Shown here: piece by piece, positions 1-5,304 of the stretch
Numbering within the stretch: position 1 is the first letter of the stretch
How the letters are laid out: each line of letters starts with the position of its first letter
NCBI GenBank assembly: GCA_903930035.1
Contig: CAIYXG010000262.1
Span: 1 to 5,304, forward strand
Direction of reading: 5' to 3'
Length of the DNA stretch: 5,304 nt
Source: an uncultured Actinomycetes bacterium
GTDB taxonomy: Bacteria > Actinomycetota > Acidimicrobiia > Acidimicrobiales > Microtrichaceae
Translations under genes and position numbers: made by a program
Notes under the pieces: model-generated
What the model was told of the DNA's origin: nothing
Seen by the model: the letters and a program-made list of their open reading frames with translations, nothing else
Database searches by the model: none

Positions 1-1037
1 CGACCGCGAGCCAGGTCGCCGCCCCCGGCCCGACAGCCGACGGGCCCTCGACCACGGCCTCCACCACCACGACCGAGGCCCCGCGCCCCCGGACCGGCAG
101 CGGCGAGCCGGTGACGATCGCCTTCGCCGGCGACGCGAGCTTCGAGGGGCTGTCGGGGGCGCTCACCTCCCGCCCGGCCTCGCTGCTCTCCGCCGTGGCC
201 CCGGTGCTGTCGTCCGCCGACGTGGCAGTGGTGAACCTGGAGGCGGTCCTCGGCACCAAGGGCACCCCCAGCCCCAAGGCGTTCAACTTCCAGACCCCGG
301 CCCAGGCGGTCGACGCGCTGCGGGCGGCCGGGGTGGACGCGGCGTCGATGGCCAACAACCACGGCATGGACTTCGGTCCGGTCGGCCTGCAGGAGTCGCT
401 CGCCATCGAGCAGTCCACGGGGTTCCCGCTGATCGGCGTGGGCCAGGACGAGGAGCAGGCCAACGAGCCGTTCGTGACCGAGGTCAAGGGCCAGAAGATC
501 GCGGTGTTCGCCGCGACCGACGTGCTGGACGACGCCCTCCGGTCGTCGTGGGTGTCGGGCCCGGGCAAGCCGGGCCTCGCCAGCGCCGAGGAGCCGCACC
601 AGGACGCGTTGGCGGCCCGGGTGGCCGAGGCGGCCACGAAGTACGACACCGTCGCGGTCTTCCTCCACTACGGGACGGAGAAGCAGACCTGTCCCAACGC
701 CCGGCAGCAGGAGCTGGTGCGGCTCCTGACGGAGGCCGGCGCGGACATCGTCGTGGGCGGCCACGCGCACCGTGTGCAGGGCGCCGGGTTCCTGGGCGAC
801 AAGGCGGTGGCCTACGGGCTGGGCAACTTCGTGTTCCGGGTGAACTCCCCGGCCAGCGCCGAGTCGGGGGTCCTGCTGGTGACGGCCACCGGCCACCGGG
901 TCGACAAGGTGGAGTGGAAGCCCGCCACGATCCGGGGCGGGGTGCCCTACCCGACGGGCCAGCCGGGCGAGCCCCGCATGGCCCAGCTCCGTGGGTGCGC
1001 GGGCCTCACGGCCACGCCGACGGGGACCGGCGGGTGA
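1..1037 (+). CDS. CapA-family (PGA_cap) metallophosphatase-fold protein, 5'-truncated by window edge
   Basis: The reading frame is open from base 3 to the TGA at 1035-1037, giving 344 visible residues; the true start lies upstream, so the GTG at 111 is not the start. The first ~36 visible residues are a Thr/Pro/Ala/Ser-rich linker, typical of the stretch after a signal peptide or lipobox, which suggests an exported, surface-anchored protein; the signal itself is outside the window. The domain then shows the CapA motifs in order: AGD (visible residues 42-44), NLE (78-80), NNH (118-120), HYGTE (from His222), GGHAH (252-256) and GNF (274-276). The conserved Asp/Glu/Asn/His residues match the calcineurin-like metal site of this family. 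CapA proteins take part in poly-gamma-glutamate capsule synthesis, but most actinobacterial members have no proven substrate. Two cysteines (visible 230 and 332) could form a disulfide, consistent with export. The stop overlaps the next gene's start. Family assignment is firm; function is open. Confidence 0.9.
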   Translation, partial: TASQVAAPGPTADGPSTTASTTTTEAPRPRTGSGEPVTIAFAGDASFEGLSGALTSRPASLLSAVAPVLSSADVAVVNLEAVLGTKGTPSPKAFNFQTPAQAVDALRAAGVDAASMANNHGMDFGPVGLQESLAIEQSTGFPLIGVGQDEEQANEPFVTEVKGQKIAVFAATDVLDDALRSSWVSGPGKPGLASAEEPHQDALAARVAEAATKYDTVAVFLHYGTEKQTCPNARQQELVRLLTEAGADIVVGGHAHRVQGAGFLGDKAVAYGLGNFVFRVNSPASAESGVLLVTATGHRVDKVEWKPATIRGGVPYPTGQPGEPRMAQLRGCAGLTATPTGTGG

Positions 1038-1540
1038 AGGACCAGGCCTACCGCCTGTTCCTCCAGGTCTACCGGCGCCTGCCGCGACCGGTGCGGCGCT
1101 GGGCGGTGCGGGCCGGGACGCCCAAGTACACGGTGGGTGCCATCTGCATCGTGCGCCGCGACGACGGGCAGGTGCTCCTGGCCCGGCACTCCTACTGGAG
1201 CCGCTGGGGCACGCCGGGCGGACTGGCGAAGCGGGGCGAGCACCCCGAGGTGGCCGCGGTCCGTGAGACGCGCGAGGAGGTCCACCTGGACATCGAGGTC
1301 GTGGGGGAGCCGGTCGTGGTGGTCGAGCCCCGCCCGCACCGGGTCGACTGCGTGTTCCTGGCCCGTCCCGTCCCCGGTGCCGACCTGACCCAGGTCCGGC
1401 CGTCGTCGCCGGAGATCGTGAAGGTGGGCTGGTTCCCGCTGGACGACCTGCCCGAGCTGCAGGTCGAGACCGCCACCGCGCTCGCGGCGCTCGAGCGGGC
1501 CGGGCGGCTCACGCCATCGTCTGTCCGCCCGACACGTTGA
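1034..1540 (+). CDS. Nudix hydrolase
   Basis: This 168-aa protein starts at GTG 1034, which overlaps the CapA stop as GTGA and implies translational coupling. A GGGGA stretch at 1022-1026 lies in reasonable Shine-Dalgarno position. The frame is open well upstream, but that region belongs to capA in another frame. The Nudix box runs from Gly63 to Leu85: G-x5-E-x7-RETREE-VHL. Gly63, Glu69, Arg77, Glu78, Glu81 and Glu82 are all present, so Mg-dependent hydrolysis of a nucleoside diphosphate linked to another moiety is expected. The usual Gly near the end of the box is His84. A basic N-terminal helix with repeated Arg/Leu/Tyr (residues 5-26) precedes the fold, an extension seen in some actinobacterial Nudix proteins. 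The substrate (ADP-ribose, dNTP, sugar nucleotide or other) cannot be read from sequence. The last 32 bp overlap the convergent SDR gene. Confidence 0.9.
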   Translation: MKDQAYRLFLQVYRRLPRPVRRWAVRAGTPKYTVGAICIVRRDDGQVLLARHSYWSRWGTPGGLAKRGEHPEVAAVRETREEVHLDIEVVGEPVVVVEPRPHRVDCVFLARPVPGADLTQVRPSSPEIVKVGWFPLDDLPELQVETATALAALERAGRLTPSSVRPTR

Positions 1541-2351
1541 GCGCCTCGCCCGTGATGTAGGCGGCGTCGTCCGAGCACAGGAACGCGATCGCCGCGGCGA
1601 CCTCGTGGGGCTCCTGGAGGCGGCCGAGCGGCACCTCGCGCTCGAGCCAGCCGGCCATGCCGCCGGGCTCGGCGGCGTCCATGAGCGACTCGAAGAACCG
1701 TCCCGGGTTCAGCAGGTCGGTGTCGACGGTGCCGGGGCAGACGGCGTTGACGGTGATCCCGGACGGCCCCCACTCCTTGGCCATCACCTGGGTCAGGAGC
1801 ACCACGCCCGCCTTGGCCGAGGAGTAGGCCCCGAGCAGCGGCCAGCCGAGCTTCCCGGCCTGCGAGCTCACGTTCACGATGCGGCCGCCCTCGCCGTGCT
1901 CGACCATCCGCTCGGCGCACGTCCGGGCGACCAGGAACGTGCCGGTCAGGTTGACGTCGACGACGCGACGGAACTCGTCGGCCGGTACCGACAGCAGCGG
2001 GGCCGCGCCGAACCCGGCGCCCGACCCGCCCGCCACGTTGGCGACGAGGGTCACCGGACCCAGGTCGGCGGTGGCGCGGGCCACGGCGTCGCGGACCGCA
2101 GCCTCGTCGGTGACGTCGGCCTGGAGCGCGACCGCGTCGGTGCCGCCGGCGCGGAGCTCGTCGACCAGCCCGAGCAGGTCGTCGTGGGTCGCGACCCCGT
2201 GCTGGGGGAAGTCCGGGTCGGGCCGGGCGATGTCGAGGCACGCCACCTTGGCCCCCTCGGCGGCCAGCCGCAGCGCAGTGGCCCGGCCGATCGAACGGGG
2301 CCGCGCCGCGCCCGTCACCAGGGCGACCCGGCCGGCGATGCCGTCGAGCAT
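1509..2351 (-). CDS. Short-chain dehydrogenase/reductase (SDR), NAD(H)-type
   Basis: This 280-aa classical SDR is probably a cytosolic alcohol/ketone oxidoreductase of unknown substrate. The Rossmann start TG-AARPRS-IG (Thr13-Gly22) carries two more residues than the usual TGxxxGIG and has Ser at the middle Gly position. Asp40 at the end of beta-2 predicts NAD(H) rather than NADP(H) preference. Asp79-Val80, the NVAG motif (105-108) and Asn134 are in place. The catalytic set is Ser163, Tyr176 and Lys180 (YSSAK), followed by PGTVDT (206-211). Residues ~41-70 form a longer than usual beta-2/alpha-3 connection, accounting for a length above the common ~250 aa. The ATG at 2351 is chosen because the domain starts directly after it and because it forms TGATG with the upstream gene's stop, pointing to translational coupling. 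The larger open frame upstream (to 2780) is not coding-like. The gene ends inside the Nudix tail, convergent with it. Confidence 0.93.
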   Translation of the reverse strand: MLDGIAGRVALVTGAARPRSIGRATALRLAAEGAKVACLDIARPDPDFPQHGVATHDDLLGLVDELRAGGTDAVALQADVTDEAAVRDAVARATADLGPVTLVANVAGGSGAGFGAAPLLSVPADEFRRVVDVNLTGTFLVARTCAERMVEHGEGGRIVNVSSQAGKLGWPLLGAYSSAKAGVVLLTQVMAKEWGPSGITVNAVCPGTVDTDLLNPGRFFESLMDAAEPGGMAGWLEREVPLGRLQEPHEVAAAIAFLCSDDAAYITGEALNVSGGQTMA

Positions 2352-2689
2352 CAGCCGACCGTGAGGGTGAACACGGTCTCGGGCGTCCCGGCGACGGCGG
2401 CGTCGGACGGTGTGCCCTCGAGGCGGACGGTCACCCTGGCCGTGCCCGCGGCGACACCCTTGCCGCCCGCGTTGGTGGTGTAGGTGCCTTGGCTGCCACC
2501 GGTCGAGGTGATGGTGAACACCCCGGGGTCGTCGCTGGTGGCGACGAACGTGCCGGGGGAGGGGTCGCCCAGGTCGAACACCGCGGTGGCCCCGACCTTG
2601 ACCGTGGCCGAGGTCGTGGAGCGGTCCAGCATGGTGGGGGGCAGCATCGTGGGGGGCAGCACGTGGGCGGCGGGCAGGCTCCGGGACAT
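2351..2689 (-). CDS. Small Ig-like beta-sandwich protein (hypothetical)
   Basis: This 112-aa protein has no named family that I can assign with confidence. Residues ~27-112 alternate short beta-strand-like stretches (ATVKVGATAVFDL, TFVATSDD, VFTIT, ARVTVRL, TVFTLTV). The GVAAGTARVTV stretch resembles bacterial Ig-like (Big_2-type) domains. The VKVGxT...L...GT and closing FTLTV pattern also recalls the chagasin-like (I42) Ig fold, but the I42 NPTTGY loop is not clearly present. No signal peptide or membrane segment is visible, which is odd because such domains are usually extracellular. The N-terminus contains a doubled PPTML motif. Starts at 2689 (112 aa), 2647 (98 aa) and 2632 (93 aa) are all possible; none has a clear Shine-Dalgarno site. 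An in-frame TAG four codons before 2689 limits the frame. The gene's reality is supported by the TGATG overlap with the SDR start and a protein-like composition. Confidence 0.68.
   Translation of the reverse strand: MSRSLPAAHVLPPTMLPPTMLDRSTTSATVKVGATAVFDLGDPSPGTFVATSDDPGVFTITSTGGSQGTYTTNAGGKGVAAGTARVTVRLEGTPSDAAVAGTPETVFTLTVG
2627..2661 (+). repeat. 15-bp tandem repeat, two near-perfect copies plus a partial third
   Basis: Units at 2627-2641 and 2642-2656 differ at one base; a third degenerate copy starts at 2657 and keeps the first five bases before drifting. On the minus strand this encodes the doubled PPTML of the small Ig-like protein. It places two ATG codons 15 bp apart, at 2647 and 2632. 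It looks like a replication-slippage duplication and could vary in copy number without breaking the frame. Confidence 0.75.
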
Positions 2690-2695
2690 GCCGCG

Positions 2696-2701
2696 GTTCT
2701 A
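2696..2701 (-). promoter_or_regulatory. Candidate leaderless promoter -10 for the Ig-like/SDR operon
   Basis: On the minus strand, TAGAAC (2701 down to 2696) matches four of six positions of TATAAT. It is followed by six bases and then the ATG at 2689, so transcription would begin at or next to the start codon. Leaderless mRNAs with this spacing are common in actinobacteria and would explain the lack of a convincing Shine-Dalgarno site. No good -35 is seen at the expected distance (2719-2724), so support is weak. Confidence 0.3.
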
Positions 2702-2711
2702 CACCCTGTGC

Positions 2712-2749
2712 GGCAGCCGTGCGGGGCGGACCGGCCGGTGCAGGCTGCC
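2712..2749. promoter_or_regulatory. Inverted repeat in the divergent promoter region, possible operator or hairpin
   Basis: The arms GGCAGCC (2712-2718) and GGCTGCC (2743-2749) are perfect 7-bp inverted repeats separated by 24 bp. Inside lies the perfect 10-bp palindrome ACCGGCCGGT (2730-2739), although its centre is offset by four bases from that of the outer repeat. The element ends two bases before the candidate -35 of the c-di-GMP gene and lies upstream of the minus-strand start, where a shared regulator could act on both. In DNA this GC-rich, short palindromes arise easily by chance. Confidence 0.3.
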
Positions 2750-2751
2750 CC

Positions 2752-2780
2752 GTGACTCGGCGTGGTGCGGTCGCTACCAT
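2752..2780 (+). promoter_or_regulatory. Candidate sigma70-type promoter of the PAS-GGDEF-EAL gene
   Basis: GTGACT (2752-2757) is a four-of-six match to TTGACA, and TACCAT (2775-2780) is a four-of-six match to TATAAT, separated by an ideal 17 bp. Transcription would start near 2787, leaving a 5' leader of about 40 bases before the ATG. This is the only well-spaced pair noticed in the divergent region for the + strand. Confidence 0.5.
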
Positions 2781-2813
2781 CCGTCGTGGGCCGGGCGACG
2801 CACGTCAGCGCAC

Positions 2814-2819
2814 GAGGGG
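2814..2819 (+). promoter_or_regulatory. Shine-Dalgarno site that sets the PAS-GGDEF-EAL start
   Basis: GAGGGG lies 6 bases before the ATG at 2826 (8 from the GAGG core). It favours that ATG over the in-frame GTG at 2820, which would sit directly against the site. It also argues against any start further upstream in the same open frame, which extends back to 2484. Confidence 0.7.
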
Positions 2820-2825
2820 GTGGCG

Positions 2826-4958
2826 ATGTCGACGACAGGCAGGGTGGACAGCGCCGCCGACGGCGGGGTGGTCGACGTCCGTGCGCCGGCCCCTGCGGTC
2901 GCCGTCGTCGACGACGGCTGGGCGACGGCGGTCGGCGGGCCCGACCTGGTCTCGGTCGTCGGCGCCATGGGCGACATCGTCGTGGTCGTGGACTCCGACG
3001 GCAGCGTCGTGGCGTGCAACCCCTCGGCGGCCCGGGCCACCGGCCGGGCGGCCCAGGACATGGTGGGACGCAGCGTCTTCGACCTGGTGCACCCTGAGGA
3101 CCAGGGCATGGCCGTCGAGCTCTACGAGCGCTACACGGGCGGGTCCGAGGTGTTCCGGCCCGCGGTCCGGCTCCTGTCGCCCGACGGCCGGGCCGTGACG
3201 GTCGAGTTCACCGCCCGCCGGGTCGACCACGGGGCCAAGCGCTACCTGGTGCTCAACGGGCGGACCGACCCTCTCCTCGACGCCGAGGAGCTGGTCGAGG
3301 GGCTCGGCGTCGGTGTCTGCATCTGCGACGGCCAGGGCGTGGTGACGCGGTCCAACCAGACGGCCGCGCGGCTGCTCGGGTCGGGCCAGGTCGAGCCGCG
3401 CGGGCCCCTTGCCGAGCTGCCCGGCACCTTCTACCGGTCCGGCCCCGGCTCGCTGATGCCGACGGAGCACCCGCTGGCGACGGCCCTGGCGACCGGGCGC
3501 CGTGTGGAGGAGCGCATGGTGCTCGTGGGGGCCGACGGCGTACGCCGGGTGGTCGAGGTCGAGGCCCGGCCGGTCACGCTGCGGTTCGCCGGCGGCGCAG
3601 CCGCGGTCATGACGCTCAACGACGTCACGGAGCGCGACGCGGGCGAGCGCGAGCTGGAGCGCCGGGCCACGGTCGACGACCTGACCGGCGTGCTCAACCG
3701 CTCCACGTTCATGTCGCTCACGGAGCGGCGCATCGACGCGCTCGGCCCCGGCCGCCTGCTGGCACTCCTGTTCTGCGACCTAGACCGCTTCAAGTCGGTC
3801 AACGAGCGCTTCGGCCACATCGAGGCGGACCTCATGCTGCGCGAGTTCGCCGGGAACCTGCGGCTCGAGGCGGGCCGCGACGGGCTGGTGGGGCGGCTGG
3901 GCGGCGACGAGTTCGCCGTCGCGGTCGAGGTCGCCGACGAGGCCGAGGCCGAGGAGGTGGCCGGCCGGCTCCGCGAGGCCATCCGGCTCGCCGGGCTGGC
4001 CACGATCCACGTCGCCGTCACCGCCAGCGCCGGGATCAGCCTGACCGCCGGGCCGCGCGACGCGGCACGTCCCATGGTGCGGGTCGGCCAGCTGATCGAG
4101 GAGGCCGACGAGGCCCTGCGGAAGGCCAAGCGCTCGGGCCGTGACCGGTCCCAGCTGTTCGACGACGCCATGCGGTCGCAGCGGGCCGAGCAGACCGCCA
4201 TGGGCCGGCTGCTCCGTGACCGGCTCGACGAGTCGCGGATCGAGGTGGCGGTCCAGCCGATCGTCGACCCCCGGACGGGGTTCGTCTCGGGCGGCGAGGT
4301 GCTGGCCCGGGTGCGCGACGACGAGGGCCAGCTGGTCCCGGCCGCCCTCTGGATCGAGTCCGCCGTGCGGAACGGTCTGGTCGGTGCCGTCGACGAGTCG
4401 GTCATCGTGCAGGCGGCCGACCTGGTGGCCCGGTTCTCCGGGATGGAGCGCCTCCCGGTGATCGGCGTGAACCTGTCCGACGCCATGCTGGCCCGGGCCG
4501 ACCTGGAGGAGTGGCTCCTGGGCGTGCTCGACCGGGCCGGGGCCGACCCGTCCGGGTTCCTGGTCGAGGTCCCGGAGACGGTGTTCCCGGTGATCCGCGA
4601 CCGGGCTGCCGAGGCGCTGCGGTCGTTCAGCGCCCGGGGCATCTGGATCGCGGTCGACGACTTCGGGACGGGCTACGCGTCGCTGGCCGAGGTCCGGGAC
4701 CTGCCGGTGGACACGCTCAAGGTCGACCGCTCCTTCGTGACCGCAGAGGTCGGCTCGCCGGAGGAGGCGATCTTCCGGGCCTCGCTGGAGATGGCCCGGG
4801 CCCTGGGGTGCCGGACCGTTGCCGAGGGGGTCGAGACCGAGGAGCAGCTGGCGCTGGCGATGGACCTGGGTGCCGACTACGTGCAGGGGTACCTGCTGGG
4901 CCGGCCGGTGCCGGTGGAGGACTTCGTCGAGCGGATCCGCTCGAACCCGGTCCTGTAG
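2826..4958 (+). CDS. PAS-PAS-GGDEF-EAL cyclic di-GMP synthase/phosphodiesterase
   Basis: This 710-aa soluble protein has no signal peptide or membrane segment. Its order is a variable N-terminus (1-40), PAS1 (~41-147), PAS2 (~153-270, ending in a typical PAC-like LNDVTER), a short linker helix, GGDEF (~281-446) and EAL (~456-705). The cyclase domain starts with the DDLTGVLNR signature (284-292) and keeps Asp318, Asn326, Asp335 and an intact GGDEF (359-363). The inhibitory RxxD site is absent, since the Asp position before the motif is Gly. The EAL domain has EVL (Glu491) in place of EAL, plus Asn549, Glu581, DDFGTG (Asp611-Asp612), Lys632, Glu667 and Gln687, so every metal-binding and catalytic position expected of an active phosphodiesterase is present. 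It should make and/or break c-di-GMP under control of the PAS sensors, whose ligand is unknown. The ATG at 2826 follows a good Shine-Dalgarno site; the in-frame GTG at 2820 is the alternative. It has its own promoter region and ends 10 bp before a convergent gene. Confidence 0.95.
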   Translation: MSTTGRVDSAADGGVVDVRAPAPAVAVVDDGWATAVGGPDLVSVVGAMGDIVVVVDSDGSVVACNPSAARATGRAAQDMVGRSVFDLVHPEDQGMAVELYERYTGGSEVFRPAVRLLSPDGRAVTVEFTARRVDHGAKRYLVLNGRTDPLLDAEELVEGLGVGVCICDGQGVVTRSNQTAARLLGSGQVEPRGPLAELPGTFYRSGPGSLMPTEHPLATALATGRRVEERMVLVGADGVRRVVEVEARPVTLRFAGGAAAVMTLNDVTERDAGERELERRATVDDLTGVLNRSTFMSLTERRIDALGPGRLLALLFCDLDRFKSVNERFGHIEADLMLREFAGNLRLEAGRDGLVGRLGGDEFAVAVEVADEAEAEEVAGRLREAIRLAGLATIHVAVTASAGISLTAGPRDAARPMVRVGQLIEEADEALRKAKRSGRDRSQLFDDAMRSQRAEQTAMGRLLRDRLDESRIEVAVQPIVDPRTGFVSGGEVLARVRDDEGQLVPAALWIESAVRNGLVGAVDESVIVQAADLVARFSGMERLPVIGVNLSDAMLARADLEEWLLGVLDRAGADPSGFLVEVPETVFPVIRDRAAEALRSFSARGIWIAVDDFGTGYASLAEVRDLPVDTLKVDRSFVTAEVGSPEEAIFRASLEMARALGCRTVAEGVETEEQLALAMDLGADYVQGYLLGRPVPVEDFVERIRSNPVL

Positions 4959-4968
4959 GACCGCGCCG

Positions 4969-5304
4969 CTAGGTGCGGGACCGGCCGGCGGCGGGGACCG
5001 CCAGCTGGTCGAGCAGCGTGGTGAAGGCATCGAGCGCGGCGTCCACGGTCAGGTCGCCCTTGCCGCACGCCAGGGCGAGCTCGGTCAGCGCGCCGAAGAC
5101 GGCCCGGACCAGCGCGTCGGTGACGGTGACGCCCAGGGTGCCGGCGGCCGACAGCATCTCCAGGCCGAGCCGCATGGAGGCAATGCCGTGGGCGCCGTCG
5201 ATCTCGTGCCAGCGGTCCAGGCCGAGCACGGCGGGCCCGTCGGCCACGGCGATCCGGCGGTAGTCCTGCCGGCAGGCGAACTCGAGGCCGGCCCGGGCGG
5301 CCCG
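4969..5304 (-). CDS. TetR/AcrR-family transcriptional regulator, C-terminal part (5' end outside window)
   Basis: The minus-strand frame is open from the right edge (codon 5302-5304) to the TAG at 4969-4971, giving 111 visible residues. The GTG at 5247 is internal, since coding-like sequence (ARAGLEFACRQDYRRIAV) continues upstream of it. The segment DGPAVLGLDRWHEID and the helical run after it match the ligand-binding C-terminal domain common in actinobacterial TetR regulators, where DGPAVLGWxxWxxxD is recurrent. The DNA-binding helix-turn-helix is off the window, so neither operator nor effector can be inferred. The gene converges on the c-di-GMP gene with only 10 bp between stops, and no hairpin terminator is visible in that gap. 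Confidence 0.82.
   Translation of the reverse strand, partial: RAARAGLEFACRQDYRRIAVADGPAVLGLDRWHEIDGAHGIASMRLGLEMLSAAGTLGVTVTDALVRAVFGALTELALACGKGDLTVDAALDAFTTLLDQLAVPAAGRSRT

Noticed and set aside
111..1037. GTG at 111 as the start of the CapA gene.
   Set aside because: The frame is open to the window edge and reads as a Thr/Pro-rich linker before the domain; 111 lies at the first beta-strand and has no Shine-Dalgarno site.
1605..2483. Plus-strand ORFs of 292 and 161 aa opposite the SDR.
   Set aside because: Low-complexity Arg/Ala/Gly/Pro composition, opposite conserved SDR motifs; treated as shadows.
2352..2780. N-terminal extension of the SDR to 2780 (423 aa).
   Set aside because: The added residues are an Arg/His/Pro-rich out-of-frame reading of the Ig-like gene; the SDR fold begins directly after the ATG at 2351.
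2484..2825. In-frame upstream extension of the PAS-GGDEF-EAL gene, giving an 824-aa protein.
   Set aside because: It runs antisense through the Ig-like gene and across the promoter region, shows no domain-like content, and ignores the strong Shine-Dalgarno site at 2814 before the ATG at 2826.
2787..2825. A c-di-GMP riboswitch in the leader of the c-di-GMP gene.
   Set aside because: The predicted leader is only about 40 bases and has no conserved riboswitch core; too short for a known c-di-GMP aptamer.
4959..4968. A bidirectional terminator between the c-di-GMP gene and the TetR gene.
   Set aside because: The 10-bp gap is too short and no stem with a T-run is visible around either stop.
3431..5030. 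Long minus-strand ORFs (403 and 416 aa) opposite the GGDEF-EAL gene.
   Set aside because: These are Arg/Ser/Pro/Gly-rich shadow frames caused by high GC, lying opposite clearly conserved domains and lacking any recognisable motif.

Overview
The window is very GC-rich and gene-dense, with overlapping stops and starts and strong G/C preference at third codon positions. It most resembles a high-GC actinobacterium. The TetR C-terminal signature, the PAS-GGDEF-EAL layout and the TANNNT-type -10 would suit Actinomycetota, possibly Acidimicrobiia-like, but this is inference from style and not a taxonomic assignment. No RNA genes, CRISPR arrays, insertion sequences or phage genes are visible.

Layout: (1) At the left edge on the + strand is the 3' part of a CapA-family (poly-gamma-glutamate synthesis type, metallophosphatase-fold) protein with a Thr/Pro-rich linker at its visible N-terminus. 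Its stop overlaps the GTG start of a Nudix hydrolase gene (GTGA), so the two form a tight operon. (2) Converging on them from the - strand is a two-gene operon: a small 112-aa beta-rich, Ig-like protein, then a 280-aa short-chain dehydrogenase/reductase (SDR). These are joined by a TGATG stop/start overlap, and the SDR tail overlaps the Nudix tail by 32 bp. (3) A 136-bp divergent intergenic region (2690-2825) separates this operon from a + strand gene for a 710-aa soluble PAS-PAS-GGDEF-EAL protein. It holds a plausible sigma70-type promoter, a clear Shine-Dalgarno site, an inverted repeat and a possible leaderless promoter for the minus operon. (4) Ten bp past the end of that gene, on the - strand, lies the C-terminal part of a TetR/AcrR-type regulator that runs off the right edge.

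How they fit together: the divergent region is the only visible regulatory hub. The c-di-GMP gene appears to be monocistronic and is flanked by a convergent TetR gene. The SDR and Ig-like protein are probably made together in a fixed ratio. CapA and Nudix are co-translated, but nothing visible ties their biochemistry together. Most of the window is ordinary chromosomal content. The less expected items are the Ig-like/SDR coupling, the SDR cofactor-site variations, and a bifunctional c-di-GMP enzyme that keeps both catalytic sites but has lost the inhibitory site.
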